Made by a program: the position numbers and the translations under genes. From the NCBI RefSeq assembly GCF_034479635.1, contig NZ_CP140153.1, forward strand, positions 503,501 through 567,500: a stretch of 64,000 nt of DNA. Direction: 5' to 3'. The notes under the pieces are model-generated. The model did not search any database. It had not been told where the DNA came from and was given only the letters and a program-made list of their open reading frames with translations. The stretch's first letter is position 1. Each line of letters starts with the position of its first letter. Source of the stretch: Guyparkeria halophila. Its GTDB lineage: Bacteria > Pseudomonadota > Gammaproteobacteria > Halothiobacillales > Halothiobacillaceae. This document shows, piece by piece, positions 1 through 7,983 of this stretch.

Positions 1-426
1 CTTGTACAGCTTGCCGCCCGCGTGAACTACGCCGGTGACGTCGTCGGTCTCGCCCATGCGGATACGGGTGGAGACGAACGGGTTGGCGCCGGACAGGTCG
101 AAGGAAGCGACCAGCGGGGTCGGGTTCTTCGATACGAAGATGGCGACCTTGTCGGAGTCGGCGATGGAAGACTCGACGGTGACCGGGACAACCGCGCCGT
201 TCTCGGCGATGTCCGGGGCCTTGACGGAGACGTCGCCGGACTCGGCAGCGTCAGAAGAACCGAACAGCTCGTTCAGGCCGTTGTCCATGCTCTCGGAATC
301 GAAAGCGGCAGACGGCCAGTCGGCCGCCAGAACCGCACGCGGGGACAGCAGGCCGGCACCAACAGCCAGACCAGCAGCACTGGCAGCGAGGCTGCCCTTC
401 AGAAATACGCGACGCTTGGTTTGCAT
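1..426 (-). CDS. soxY: Thiosulfate oxidation carrier protein SoxY (partial)
   Basis: SoxY is the periplasmic subunit of SoxYZ that carries sulfur intermediates on a C-terminal cysteine arm during thiosulfate oxidation. The visible N-terminal 142 residues begin with a twin-arginine signal (KRRVFLK near residue 4, hydrophobic stretch, cleavage after LAA near residue 35), followed by the SoxY beta-sandwich (stretch around IFVSKNPTPLVASFDL). The C-terminal GGCGG-type arm lies beyond the window edge, so the carrier cysteine cannot be checked. The start at 426 has a strong GAGGAG ribosome site 8 bases upstream. A sigma-54 type promoter lies upstream and a sigma-54-dependent regulator is the next gene. 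Family assignment is confident; soxZ and other sox genes presumably continue to the left. Confidence 0.92.
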   Translation of the reverse strand, partial: MQTKRRVFLKGSLAASAAGLAVGAGLLSPRAVLAADWPSAAFDSESMDNGLNELFGSSDAAESGDVSVKAPDIAENGAVVPVTVESSIADSDKVAIFVSKNPTPLVASFDLSGANPFVSTRIRMGETDDVTGVVHAGGKLYK

Positions 427-470
427 ATCTTAACTCCTCGTTAATGTGTGGGTGTCCACGCCTTCAGTGA

Positions 471-486
471 AGCATGGCCCGTGCCA
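471..486 (-). promoter_or_regulatory. Predicted sigma-54 (-24/-12) promoter of soxY
   Basis: Reading leftward the site is TGGCACG, four bases, then ATGCT. It matches the RpoN consensus TGGCACG-N4-TTGCW at all defined positions but one, with the invariant GG and GC separated by exactly 10 bases. The expected transcript start is near 460, leaving a leader of about 34 bases that contains the soxY ribosome site. The neighbouring response regulator is of the sigma-54-activating type. Confidence 0.72.
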
Positions 487-536
487 GATTTGTAACTCAT
501 TGTCGTAGCAGGGGAATGTGGGGTTTGGGGCGCCCG

Positions 537-581
537 TTGCAAGTTGCAATCTGCAATATTGATGCGTCCGGCATTGCAATG
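537..581. promoter_or_regulatory. Candidate upstream activating sequence (TTGCA inverted repeats)
   Basis: The stretch holds TTGCAA (537-542), the inverted repeat TTGCA-ATC-TGCAA (544-556) and the 10-base palindrome CATTGCAATG (572-581). It lies about 80-120 bases upstream of the predicted sigma-54 transcript start of soxY, the usual place for enhancer binding by NtrC-type activators. That it binds the adjacent regulator is inference from position and symmetry. Confidence 0.5.
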
Positions 582-616
582 AGTCCGGCCGCGTTCAGTG
601 CAAGGGCGCGTGGCGA

Positions 617-1972
617 TCACTTCTTGCCGTAGTTCTGCAGCTTGCGCCAGAGGGTCGACTTGTTGATGCCGAGGATGTTGGCGGTCTTCTCGCGGTTGCC
701 CTCGGTGTGCTTGAGCGTCTTTTCGATGTAGCGACGCTCGAGCTCCTCGAGGGTCGGGAGATCGGCGTCGATGGCGCTCGTCTCGTTACCGGTTGCCACC
801 GGCGCGGTGTCCTCACCCACCAGTTCCAGGTCGATCTCCTCGCTGTCGGACAGGGCCACGGCCCGCTCGATGGCATTCTTGAGTTCGCGCACGTTGCCGG
901 GCCAGGGGTAGTCGAGGATCGCCCGCTCGGCACGTTCGGTCAGGCGTTGGGCCGGCCGGCGAAATCGGCCAGCGAACTCGTCGATGAAGTGCTGGGCGAG
1001 GGCCGGGATGTCCTCGCGTCGTTCGCGCAGTGGCGGCATCAGCAGGCGCACCACGTTCAAGCGGTGATAGAGGTCGTGTCGGAACGTGCCCTCGCGCACC
1101 ATCTCGGCGAGGTTGCGATTGCTCGCGACGATGAAACGCACGTCGATGGGAATGGTCTGCACCCCGCCGACGCGGGTGATTTCCTGTTCCTGCACCACTC
1201 GCAGCAGTTTGACCTGCATCGCGTCCGAGATGTTGCCGATCTCGTCGAGAAAGACCGTGCCGCCACTGGCGACCTCCAGCAGGCCGGGCTTCGCGGTGTT
1301 GGCGCCGGTGAAGGCGCCCTTCTCATGGCCGAACAGCTCGTTCTCCAGCAGCGTGTCGGTCAGCGCGCCGCAGTCGATCACGATGTACGGCGTGCCGGCA
1401 AAGTCGGAGCGTTCGTGGGTGGCGCGTGCGGCCAGTTCCTTGCCCGAACCGGATTCGCCCTCGATCATCACGTTGATGCGCACGTCGCGGATCTTGTCGA
1501 GGATGTGATACACCGCCTCGATCGCCTTCGACTGGCCCAGCATCGCCCGTTCGCCCGGCTCGGCCGCGGCGGGTGGCTGGGTCGGCCCCTCGTCGAGCAG
1601 CCGGCGCACCAGGTCGATCAGCTCCTCGGGGTCGTAGGGCTTCTTGACGAAATCGCTGGCGCCGAGCCGCAGCGCCTGGATGGCGTTGTCGATGGTGGAA
1701 TAGCCGGTGATCAGGATCACCGGCAGTTCCGGCCATTCGCCGCGCAGCCATTCCAGGAATTCCAGGCCGTTCATGCCCGGCATCTTGAGATCCGAGATGA
1801 CCAGGTCGACCGCGTTGTCGGTCAGCCATGTCTGGGCGGCCTCGACCGACTGAAAGCCGTGCACCGTCAACCCTTCAGTGTGCGCGTAGCGCGTGAACAG
1901 GTCCGAGGCGCGTTCGTCGTCGTCGACGAAGGCGATGACCGGTGGGTTGTCGTTTGGCCTGGCAGTCGTCAT
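617..1972 (-). CDS. Sigma-54-dependent response regulator (NtrC family)
   Basis: A 451-residue transcriptional activator. Residues 12-125 form a receiver domain with the acidic pocket VDDDE and phospho-acceptor Asp61 (VISDLKMPG). The central AAA+ domain (about 145-375) has Walker A GESGSGKE, the sigma-54 contact loop GAFTGA and Walker B GGTVFLDEIG. A Fis-type helix-turn-helix ends the protein (NREKTANILGINKSTLWRKL). All hallmarks for activating RNA polymerase with sigma-54 are intact. It overlaps the upstream kinase gene by 4 bases (ATGA) and its product faces the soxY promoter. The TspS/TspR system of Acidithiobacillus caldus, which controls sox, is the closest functional analogue I know; the specific link here is inference. 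Confidence 0.9.
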   Translation of the reverse strand: MTTARPNDNPPVIAFVDDDERASDLFTRYAHTEGLTVHGFQSVEAAQTWLTDNAVDLVISDLKMPGMNGLEFLEWLRGEWPELPVILITGYSTIDNAIQALRLGASDFVKKPYDPEELIDLVRRLLDEGPTQPPAAAEPGERAMLGQSKAIEAVYHILDKIRDVRINVMIEGESGSGKELAARATHERSDFAGTPYIVIDCGALTDTLLENELFGHEKGAFTGANTAKPGLLEVASGGTVFLDEIGNISDAMQVKLLRVVQEQEITRVGGVQTIPIDVRFIVASNRNLAEMVREGTFRHDLYHRLNVVRLLMPPLRERREDIPALAQHFIDEFAGRFRRPAQRLTERAERAILDYPWPGNVRELKNAIERAVALSDSEEIDLELVGEDTAPVATGNETSAIDADLPTLEELERRYIEKTLKHTEGNREKTANILGINKSTLWRKLQNYGKK

Positions 1973-3981
1973 GGCGTCGGTGTCGATTGTTTGGATGTTT
2001 CCGGTGGGCGGATGACGCGCGGTCGCGCCTTGTGGCGCGGCAGCACCACCCGGGCGAGCACGCCGGTGGCGTCGGGTTCGCCCAGGTCACGCCGATTTTC
2101 CAGTGTCAGTTCGCCGCCGTGGTACTGCACGATCCCCAGGCTGATCGACAGCCCCAGGCCCGTGCCGCGATCGACCGCTTTGGTGGTGAAGAACGGGTCG
2201 AAGATCTGCTCGATCACCTCGGTCGGCAGGCCGCCGCCCTCGTCGCGGATCTCGATCCGGACGGTTTCGTCGAGGCATTCGGCCTGGATCAGTATATGCC
2301 CGCCGGTGGGGCTGGCGTGGATGGCGTTGCGCACCAGGTTGGCAATCACCTGCTCCATCTGGCCCGGGTCGAATTCCGCCTCGCAGCGCGCGGTGGCGCT
2401 GAGCAGGGCCAGGTGCACGTCCGCCTCCATGGCCTCGGGCTCCATGCGATCGATCACCTCTTCCAGCCACTCGGCCAGCGCGATGGTCTCGTGCTCGGGG
2501 GGGAGCTGGCGGGCGAAGTTCATCACGCCGCGCACGATGCGACTGGCGCGATGCGCCTCGGCGCGCAGATCGCTCATGTCCTCGCGGATCCCGGGCTGGT
2601 CGGCCGGGAGCTGGCGCTCGACCAGCCGGGTGAGCGTGAGGATGTTGTTGAGCGGGTTGTTGATCTCGTGGCCGATGCCGGCGGCCATCTCACCGATCGA
2701 GGCGAGCTTGGCCTGTTGCAGGGCCTTCTTCTCGGCGCGGTCGCGTTGCCGGGCCTCGCTGGCGAGTTGCTCGGTCAGGTAGCGGAACGAGGCCTGCAGC
2801 TCGTGGACCTCGGTGGTGCGCGAGTCGACCGGGATGGGGTCGTCACGGTCACCGTCGGCGAATCGCTTGAGACTTTCGGAAAGCCGGATGATCGGCCGGG
2901 AGAAGAATCGTGCCCCAAGCCCCGCGAACAGCAGGCTCATCACGAGGGCCAGCAGGCCGAAGCCGAACAGGCTCAGCCGGATGTCGCGAAACGGGGCGGT
3001 GGTGATGTCGGCCGGCAGCTTGAATGCCACGAACCACGAGGCAAGGCTGTGCGGGTAAGGGTGGTACTCCTGGTAGTAGTAGCGGGTATCGCCGTCCTTG
3101 CTCAGGTAGGAGCCGTTTGATTGCGCCACGGCGGCATCCCAGAATGCCCCGTCGTCGATCTTCTGGACGTCGGTATAGTCGGCCGTGCCGCCGTTTTCGA
3201 ACGGGCTGATGAAGCTGATGTTGCGCTGATCGTCAAACAGCAGCAGGCCGTCGCGCGCGGGGATGGCCGTGTTGTGTTCGATGATCATCACCTTGCCGTC
3301 CCGGGGGCGGGGCGAGAACGAGAGTATCTCGTCGAGTTGCTCGCCGAAGGTGTTGACCACCACGTAACCGGCGGTCCGGTCGTCGACGTTGCGCAGCGGG
3401 CGCACGGCATACAGGGTGCTCGGTTCACGGTCGGGCAGCGCATCGCCGAAGGCCAGCGGCAGGGTCATGAAACTGATCTGGTCGGTGGGCAGGTCCTCCA
3501 GCCGCCGGAGGAAGCGGTTGTTGTCGAATTCCTCCTCGACGTAGTTGACCTGTCCCAGGCTGTCGAACGAGGGCGAGGCGACCCGTCCCAGGGTGACCTT
3601 GATTACCGTGTTGCCGGCCGCATCGAGAATGCGGATACTCCCCAGCCCCGGCACCGTGCGTTGCAGGCCGGCCAGAAAGCGGTTGGCATTGATGCGCATC
3701 GAGGTGAGCTCGGGGTGACGAATGCCCATGGACGAGGCCATCAGGGCATTGAGCATCGTCTGGATTTCCTGCGATTGCCCGATGCCTTCGACCACTTCGC
3801 GCTCGTAGCGCATCCGGTTGCTCATCTCGCCGATTAGCGAATCGATGTTCTCGTCGATCTCCCGGCTGACTTCCTTCTGAAACCGCTGTTCGCTGTAGCT
3901 GGTCACGCCCCATACCAGGAGCACGAGCGGCACCAGGGTGGCGGTAAAGGTCCACAGGAAGATGTTGACCGGCAGACGCAT
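1969..3981 (-). CDS. Membrane sensor histidine kinase
   Basis: A 670-residue kinase: first membrane segment at residues about 7-27, a large periplasmic sensor region (about 30-345, Cache-like by size and position), second membrane segment (LSLFGFGLLALVMSLLFAGL), HAMP and coiled-coil linker, HisKA with the phospho-accepting histidine in GHEINNPLN, and an ATPase domain with N box NLVRNAIHAS and G boxes DEGGG and GTGLGL. The ATG at 3981 is preferred to one at 4023 because it begins just before the first membrane segment and leaves room for the divergent bioF. It is translationally coupled to the sigma-54 response regulator and presumably phosphorylates it. The ligand is unknown; a reduced sulfur compound is plausible from the neighbouring sox gene. 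Confidence 0.88.
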   Translation of the reverse strand: MRLPVNIFLWTFTATLVPLVLLVWGVTSYSEQRFQKEVSREIDENIDSLIGEMSNRMRYEREVVEGIGQSQEIQTMLNALMASSMGIRHPELTSMRINANRFLAGLQRTVPGLGSIRILDAAGNTVIKVTLGRVASPSFDSLGQVNYVEEEFDNNRFLRRLEDLPTDQISFMTLPLAFGDALPDREPSTLYAVRPLRNVDDRTAGYVVVNTFGEQLDEILSFSPRPRDGKVMIIEHNTAIPARDGLLLFDDQRNISFISPFENGGTADYTDVQKIDDGAFWDAAVAQSNGSYLSKDGDTRYYYQEYHPYPHSLASWFVAFKLPADITTAPFRDIRLSLFGFGLLALVMSLLFAGLGARFFSRPIIRLSESLKRFADGDRDDPIPVDSRTTEVHELQASFRYLTEQLASEARQRDRAEKKALQQAKLASIGEMAAGIGHEINNPLNNILTLTRLVERQLPADQPGIREDMSDLRAEAHRASRIVRGVMNFARQLPPEHETIALAEWLEEVIDRMEPEAMEADVHLALLSATARCEAEFDPGQMEQVIANLVRNAIHASPTGGHILIQAECLDETVRIEIRDEGGGLPTEVIEQIFDPFFTTKAVDRGTGLGLSISLGIVQYHGGELTLENRRDLGEPDATGVLARVVLPRHKARPRVIRPPETSKQSTPTP

Positions 3982-4021
3982 GCGGGCGAGCCTCGGGGTG
4001 CGTCCGGCCGACGGCCGGCGC

Positions 4022-5209
4022 ATGGATTACGGTGAAGGTGACGCTATCACAAAGCATGATTGGACACAGTGGCTCGACGAGCGCGCGGCGGCCGGGCTGA
4101 CCCGGCGGCTGAGGGTGGCCGGCTCGCCGCAGGGGGCGCGCATGCGGATCGACGGGCGCGAGTATCTGGCGTTCTGTAGTAACGACTATCTCGGGCTGGC
4201 CAACGATCCGCGACTGGCGATGGCCATGCGCGAGGGCATCGACCGCTATGGGGTGGGCGCCGGCTCGGCGCACCTGATCAACGGCCACTTCGAATCCCAT
4301 CAGCGGTTGGAGGATGAGCTGGCGAGCTGGCTCGACGTGGATGCCGCGCGGCTCTTTTCCACCGGCTACATGGCGAACCTGGGTGTGGTCGGGGCCTTGA
4401 TGGGGCGCGGCGACACCGTGATCGCCGACCGGCTCAATCACGCCTCGCTGATCGATGCCGTGCAACTCTCCGGTGCGCGCCTGTCACGCTATCGCCACAA
4501 CGACCTGGCCGATCTCGAGGCCCGTCTCGAGCGGGCGCGCGGCGAGCGCATGATCCTCACCGACGGCGTGTTTTCCATGGATGGCGACATCGTGCCGTTG
4601 GCCGAGCTGGTCGAGCTGGCGGAACGATTCGATGCCTGGTTGGTGGTCGACGAGGCGCACGCCTTCGGTGTCCTCGGCGACCAGGGGCGGGGCAGTTTCG
4701 AGGCGGCGGGGCTGGTTCCCGGCGAGCGGGTGCTGCGGGTCGGCACCCTGGGCAAGGCCTTTGGTACGGCCGGGGCCTTCGTGGCGGGGGCCGCCGAGCC
4801 GCTGGCGGTATTGCTGCAACGGGCACGTACCTATCTGTTCACCACGGCGCAGCCACCGGCCGTGGCCGAGGCCTCGCGCGCCGCGCTGGCGATCGTGCGC
4901 GACGAGGGCTTTCGTCGGGACCGCCTGGCCGACCTGGTCAGCGCTTTTCGGGCGGGCGTGGCCGGCATCGAGGGGCTCGAACCGATGCCGTCATCCACCC
5001 CGATCCAGCCCCTGACGGTGGGTGAGGCGGACCGGGCGCTGGTCATGGCCGAGCGGCTCGACGCGGCGGGGCTCCTGGTGCCGGCAATCCGCCCGCCAAC
5101 CGTCCCGGTGGGTGGCTCGCGCCTGCGGGTCACCCTCAGTGCCGCACACGATCGGGACGATCTGGAAGAACTCCTGTCGGCCTTGCGTGAATGCACTAGT
5201 ATTCCCTGA
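4022..5209 (+). CDS. bioF: 8-amino-7-oxononanoate synthase
   Basis: A 395-residue PLP enzyme of the alpha-oxoamine synthase family, which condenses pimeloyl-[ACP] with alanine in biotin synthesis. Signatures include CSNDYLGLA near the N terminus, GSAHLINGHFESHQRLE, the Asp of VVDEAHAFGVLG that contacts the cofactor ring, and the PLP lysine in TLGKAFG. The length is normal for BioF. The ATG at 4022 was chosen because an in-frame upstream ATG at 3938 would lie inside the divergent kinase gene. No other bio gene is adjacent. Confidence 0.9.
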   Translation: MDYGEGDAITKHDWTQWLDERAAAGLTRRLRVAGSPQGARMRIDGREYLAFCSNDYLGLANDPRLAMAMREGIDRYGVGAGSAHLINGHFESHQRLEDELASWLDVDAARLFSTGYMANLGVVGALMGRGDTVIADRLNHASLIDAVQLSGARLSRYRHNDLADLEARLERARGERMILTDGVFSMDGDIVPLAELVELAERFDAWLVVDEAHAFGVLGDQGRGSFEAAGLVPGERVLRVGTLGKAFGTAGAFVAGAAEPLAVLLQRARTYLFTTAQPPAVAEASRAALAIVRDEGFRRDRLADLVSAFRAGVAGIEGLEPMPSSTPIQPLTVGEADRALVMAERLDAAGLLVPAIRPPTVPVGGSRLRVTLSAAHDRDDLEELLSALRECTSIP

Positions 5210-5399
5210 CAGACCGGGGTGCTTGCGGTACGAGGGCGTTTCGCCGCGAGTTCGGTGGAACCAACCGGATTGCCGGGAGTCTCAGGCGGGCGTCTGAGGC
5301 CTGCCAAGTGGCCGTTCAAGGCCCCGTGGCACACATTCAGCCGGATGCGAGCGCTCGAATGGCCGCGCGTTTCCGGCCGTTATCCAAGGAGAGATGAAC

Positions 5400-6053
5400 A
5401 TGAAACCCATGACGTTGATCGCGATTGCCGCCAGTGCGCTGATCGTGGCTGGCTGTGCCCAGAACCCCTACACCGGTGAAAACCGCAAGACCGCGACGGG
5501 CGCCACCGTCGGCGCCGGTGCTGGCGCGCTGCTCGGCAATGTGATCGCCGGCTCGGGCAACAAGACCGGCGGTACGCTGATCGGTGCAGCCGTGGGCGCG
5601 ACCGTCGGTGGCCTGGTCGGTCGCCAGATGGATCAGCAGGAACGCCAGCTGCGCCAGGACATGGCGGGCACCGGCGTGGACGTGCAGCGACAGGGCGACA
5701 CCATCCGCCTGCAAGCACCCGAGTCGATCACCTTTGCCACCAACAGCGCCGACATCAAGCCGCAATTCCGTGGCGCGCTCGATCAGCTGGCCCGGTCGAT
5801 CCAGCAGTACCCGAACACCGTGGTGCGCGTCGAGGGCCACACCGACTCGACCGGTTCGGCGAGCTACAACCAGGACCTGTCGCTCAACCGCGCCCAGAGC
5901 GTGACGAGCTACCTGGCACGCTCCGGCGTGGATGCCAGCCGTCTGCAGCCGGTCGGTTACGGCTTTAGTCGTCCGATTGCGACCAACGACACCGCTCAGG
6001 GTCGCGCGCAAAACCGTCGGGTCGAGATCCTGATCCTGCCCGCACAGCAATAA
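5400..6053 (+). CDS. OmpA-family outer membrane lipoprotein (YiaD-like)
   Basis: A 217-residue lipoprotein. The lipobox LIVAGC puts the acylated cysteine near residue 19. A glycine-zipper segment rich in GAxxG follows (about 35-80), then an OmpA C-terminal peptidoglycan-binding domain (about 100-217) with ITFATNSADIKP, VEGHTDSTGS and AQNRRVEILI. An ATG two codons upstream (5394) exists, but AAGGAG at 5386-5391 is spaced correctly (8 bases) only for 5400. A strong terminator follows 25 bases after the stop, so it is probably monocistronic. The likely role is tethering the outer membrane to peptidoglycan. Confidence 0.88.
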   Translation: MKPMTLIAIAASALIVAGCAQNPYTGENRKTATGATVGAGAGALLGNVIAGSGNKTGGTLIGAAVGATVGGLVGRQMDQQERQLRQDMAGTGVDVQRQGDTIRLQAPESITFATNSADIKPQFRGALDQLARSIQQYPNTVVRVEGHTDSTGSASYNQDLSLNRAQSVTSYLARSGVDASRLQPVGYGFSRPIATNDTAQGRAQNRRVEILILPAQQ

Positions 6054-6077
6054 ATCGCGATTTAGGTCGCAATGGCA

Positions 6078-6107
6078 AAGGCCCCGGCTCAGTCCGGGGC
6101 CTTTTTC
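6078..6107 (+). terminator. Rho-independent terminator of the OmpA-like lipoprotein gene
   Basis: Ten-base stem AAGGCCCCGG / CCGGGGCCTT with a six-base loop, followed by a T-rich tail. The convergent DUF192 gene ends inside it: its stop codon lies in the loop. Confidence 0.9.
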
Positions 6108-6601
6108 TTGGTGGCGCCGACGGCAACGGGTGGGTCAAGCCGGCTGCCCGGTTCCAGTGACAAGCGGCTTGCCGTGCCGGCGGGCAGTTCCAGGACGTAA
6201 TGCGCCGCTTGATGGCTCGGATAGCCGGGACAGGGATCGCTGCGGCAGGGCGGGACGGCCTCGTGCAGGTGAACCAGGCGCCAGTCGGCATCGAGATAGA
6301 GGATGTCGATCGCAAACGAGACGTTCTTCATCCAGAACGAGCGCGGCGCCTCGTCGGGGTAGACGAACAACATGCCCTGATTGCTCCCCAGTGAGGGGCG
6401 GTGCATCAGTCCTCGCTGGCGGCTCGACGGGGTGGTCGCCAGTTCGACCTGGAAACGCTCATCGCCCAGCCACATCACCTGCCGGGCACCGTCGTCGGAT
6501 GACGGGCTGCCCCACGCCAGCCAGGCGATCAGCAGCATCGTGCCCAGCAGGATGGTGGCGGTGAGCGGGCGCAAGGCCAGGGGCTGAGGTGAAGAGATCA
6601 T
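6089..6601 (-). CDS. DUF192 family protein
   Basis: A 170-residue protein with an N-terminal membrane anchor or signal (ATILLGTMLLIAWLAWG) and a DUF192 domain covering the rest. Typical motifs are RGLMHRPSL, GMLFVYPDEAPRSFWMKN and FAIDILYLDADW. DUF192 proteins are small, often exported beta-barrel-like proteins of unsettled function. The start at 6601 was chosen over 6703 because it places the hydrophobic segment near the N terminus. The last codons encode KKKAPD and run into the terminator of the convergent gene. Confidence 0.82.
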   Translation of the reverse strand: MISSPQPLALRPLTATILLGTMLLIAWLAWGSPSSDDGARQVMWLGDERFQVELATTPSSRQRGLMHRPSLGSNQGMLFVYPDEAPRSFWMKNVSFAIDILYLDADWRLVHLHEAVPPCRSDPCPGYPSHQAAHYVLELPAGTASRLSLEPGSRLDPPVAVGATKKKAPD

Positions 6602-6648
6602 GCGAGCAGCATAGCGCCGAAGCGACCGGGGTGCCGGAGTTGATCGCC

Positions 6649-6677
6649 CTGACGAGCCCGGCGCGCACTGATAAGAT
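6649..6677 (+). promoter_or_regulatory. Predicted sigma-70 promoter of malic enzyme gene
   Basis: CTGACG (-35), a 17-base spacer and TAAGAT (-10) lie about 30 bases before the malic enzyme start. It is a reasonable but not strong match. Confidence 0.45.
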
Positions 6678-6708
6678 AAGCGCCCCTCATCGACACCGCT
6701 CAAGCCCC

Positions 6709-7983
6709 ATGACTCAACGTTCCGATGCCGAACAACGGCGCGCCGAGGCGCTCGACTACCACGCCCACCCGCAGCCGGGGAAGATCGCCACGGCGATCAC
6801 CAAGCCCACCGAGACGGCGCGTGATCTGGCCCTGGCCTACTCGCCGGGCGTGGCCGAGCCGGTGCGCGCGATTGCTGCCGATCCCGATGCCGCCTGGCAG
6901 TACACCGCCCGCGGCAACCTGGTGGCGGTGATCTCCGACGGCTCGGCGATCCTGGGGCTGGGCGATCTCGGCCCACTGGCATCCAAGCCGGTGATGGAAG
7001 GCAAGGGCGTGCTGTTCAAGCGCTTTGCCGACATCGACGTGGTCGATCTCGAGGTCGAGGCGGAAAATCCGCAGGCCTTCATCGACACGGTGCGGCGTCT
7101 CGAGCCCTCTTTCGGTGGCATCAATCTCGAAGACATCTGCGCGCCGCGCTGCTTCGAGATCGAGGCGGCGCTGAGCGACGTAATGGACATCCCGGTCTTC
7201 CACGACGACCAGCACGGCACGGCGATCATCATTGCCGCCGGGCTGACCAACGCCCTGCGCCTGCAGGGCAAACGCCTCGACGAGGCGAAGCTGGTGCTGG
7301 TCGGGGCGGGCGCGGCCGGCACGGCCACCCTCAATCTGCTGCTGGACATGGGCCTCAAGCGCGAGAACCTGTTGGTGGTGGATCGCGTCGGCGTGCTGCA
7401 CGAGGGGCTCGACGACCTGCCCGAGCATCACCGTCGCTTCGCCGCGGCCACCGAGGCGCGCACGCTCGCCGAGGCACTGGTGGGCGCCGATGCCTTCGTC
7501 GGCCTGTCGGCGCCCAATCTGCTGAGCGAGGAGATGCTTGCCAGCATGGCGGACAAGCCGGTGGTATTCGCCCTGGCCAATCCCGACCCGGAGATCCTGC
7601 CCGAGCTCGCCCACCAGGTGCGCGATGACCTGATCATGGCGACGGGGCGCAGCGATTACCCCAACCAGGTCAACAACGTGCTGGCCTTCCCGTTCATCTT
7701 CCGCGGCGCGCTCGATTGTCGCGCCCGGCGGATCACGGCCAACATGAAGATCGCCTGCGTCGAGGCGCTGGCGGCACTCGCCCGCGAGGCGGTGCCCGAG
7801 TCGGTACTCAAGGCCTACGATCTCGACGCGATGGCGTTCGGTCCCGAGTACATCCTGCCCAAGCCGTTCGACCCGCGCCTGATCGAGCGCCTGCCGGCGG
7901 CCGTGGCCAAGGCCGCCGAGGCCGACGGCGTGGCCCGCACGCCCTACCGTCCGCATGCGATGCCGGAGGCAGGCTCACAATGA
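6709..7983 (+). CDS. NAD(P)-dependent malic enzyme (short form)
   Basis: A 424-residue enzyme that oxidatively decarboxylates malate to pyruvate. It has the N-terminal malic domain (YSPGVAEP, KPVMEGKGVLFKRFADIDVVDLEV, FGGINLEDICAPRCFEIE, FHDDQHGTAII) and the NAD-binding domain (VLVGAGAAGTATLNLL; ALANPDPEI). It resembles the malic part of MaeB but lacks the phosphotransacetylase-like C-terminal domain. The start at 6709 fits the family N terminus; earlier ATGs in frame would add an unrelated stretch. It overlaps the downstream exonuclease gene by 4 bases (ATGA). In an autotroph it probably interconverts C4 and C3 pools. Confidence 0.9.
   Translation: MTQRSDAEQRRAEALDYHAHPQPGKIATAITKPTETARDLALAYSPGVAEPVRAIAADPDAAWQYTARGNLVAVISDGSAILGLGDLGPLASKPVMEGKGVLFKRFADIDVVDLEVEAENPQAFIDTVRRLEPSFGGINLEDICAPRCFEIEAALSDVMDIPVFHDDQHGTAIIIAAGLTNALRLQGKRLDEAKLVLVGAGAAGTATLNLLLDMGLKRENLLVVDRVGVLHEGLDDLPEHHRRFAAATEARTLAEALVGADAFVGLSAPNLLSEEMLASMADKPVVFALANPDPEILPELAHQVRDDLIMATGRSDYPNQVNNVLAFPFIFRGALDCRARRITANMKIACVEALAALAREAVPESVLKAYDLDAMAFGPEYILPKPFDPRLIERLPAAVAKAAEADGVARTPYRPHAMPEAGSQ

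Noticed and set aside
707-2782. Long rightward open frame (691 codons) opposite the two-component system
   Set aside because: It is a shadow of GC-rich coding on the other strand; the minus-strand frames have intact receiver, AAA+ and kinase motifs.
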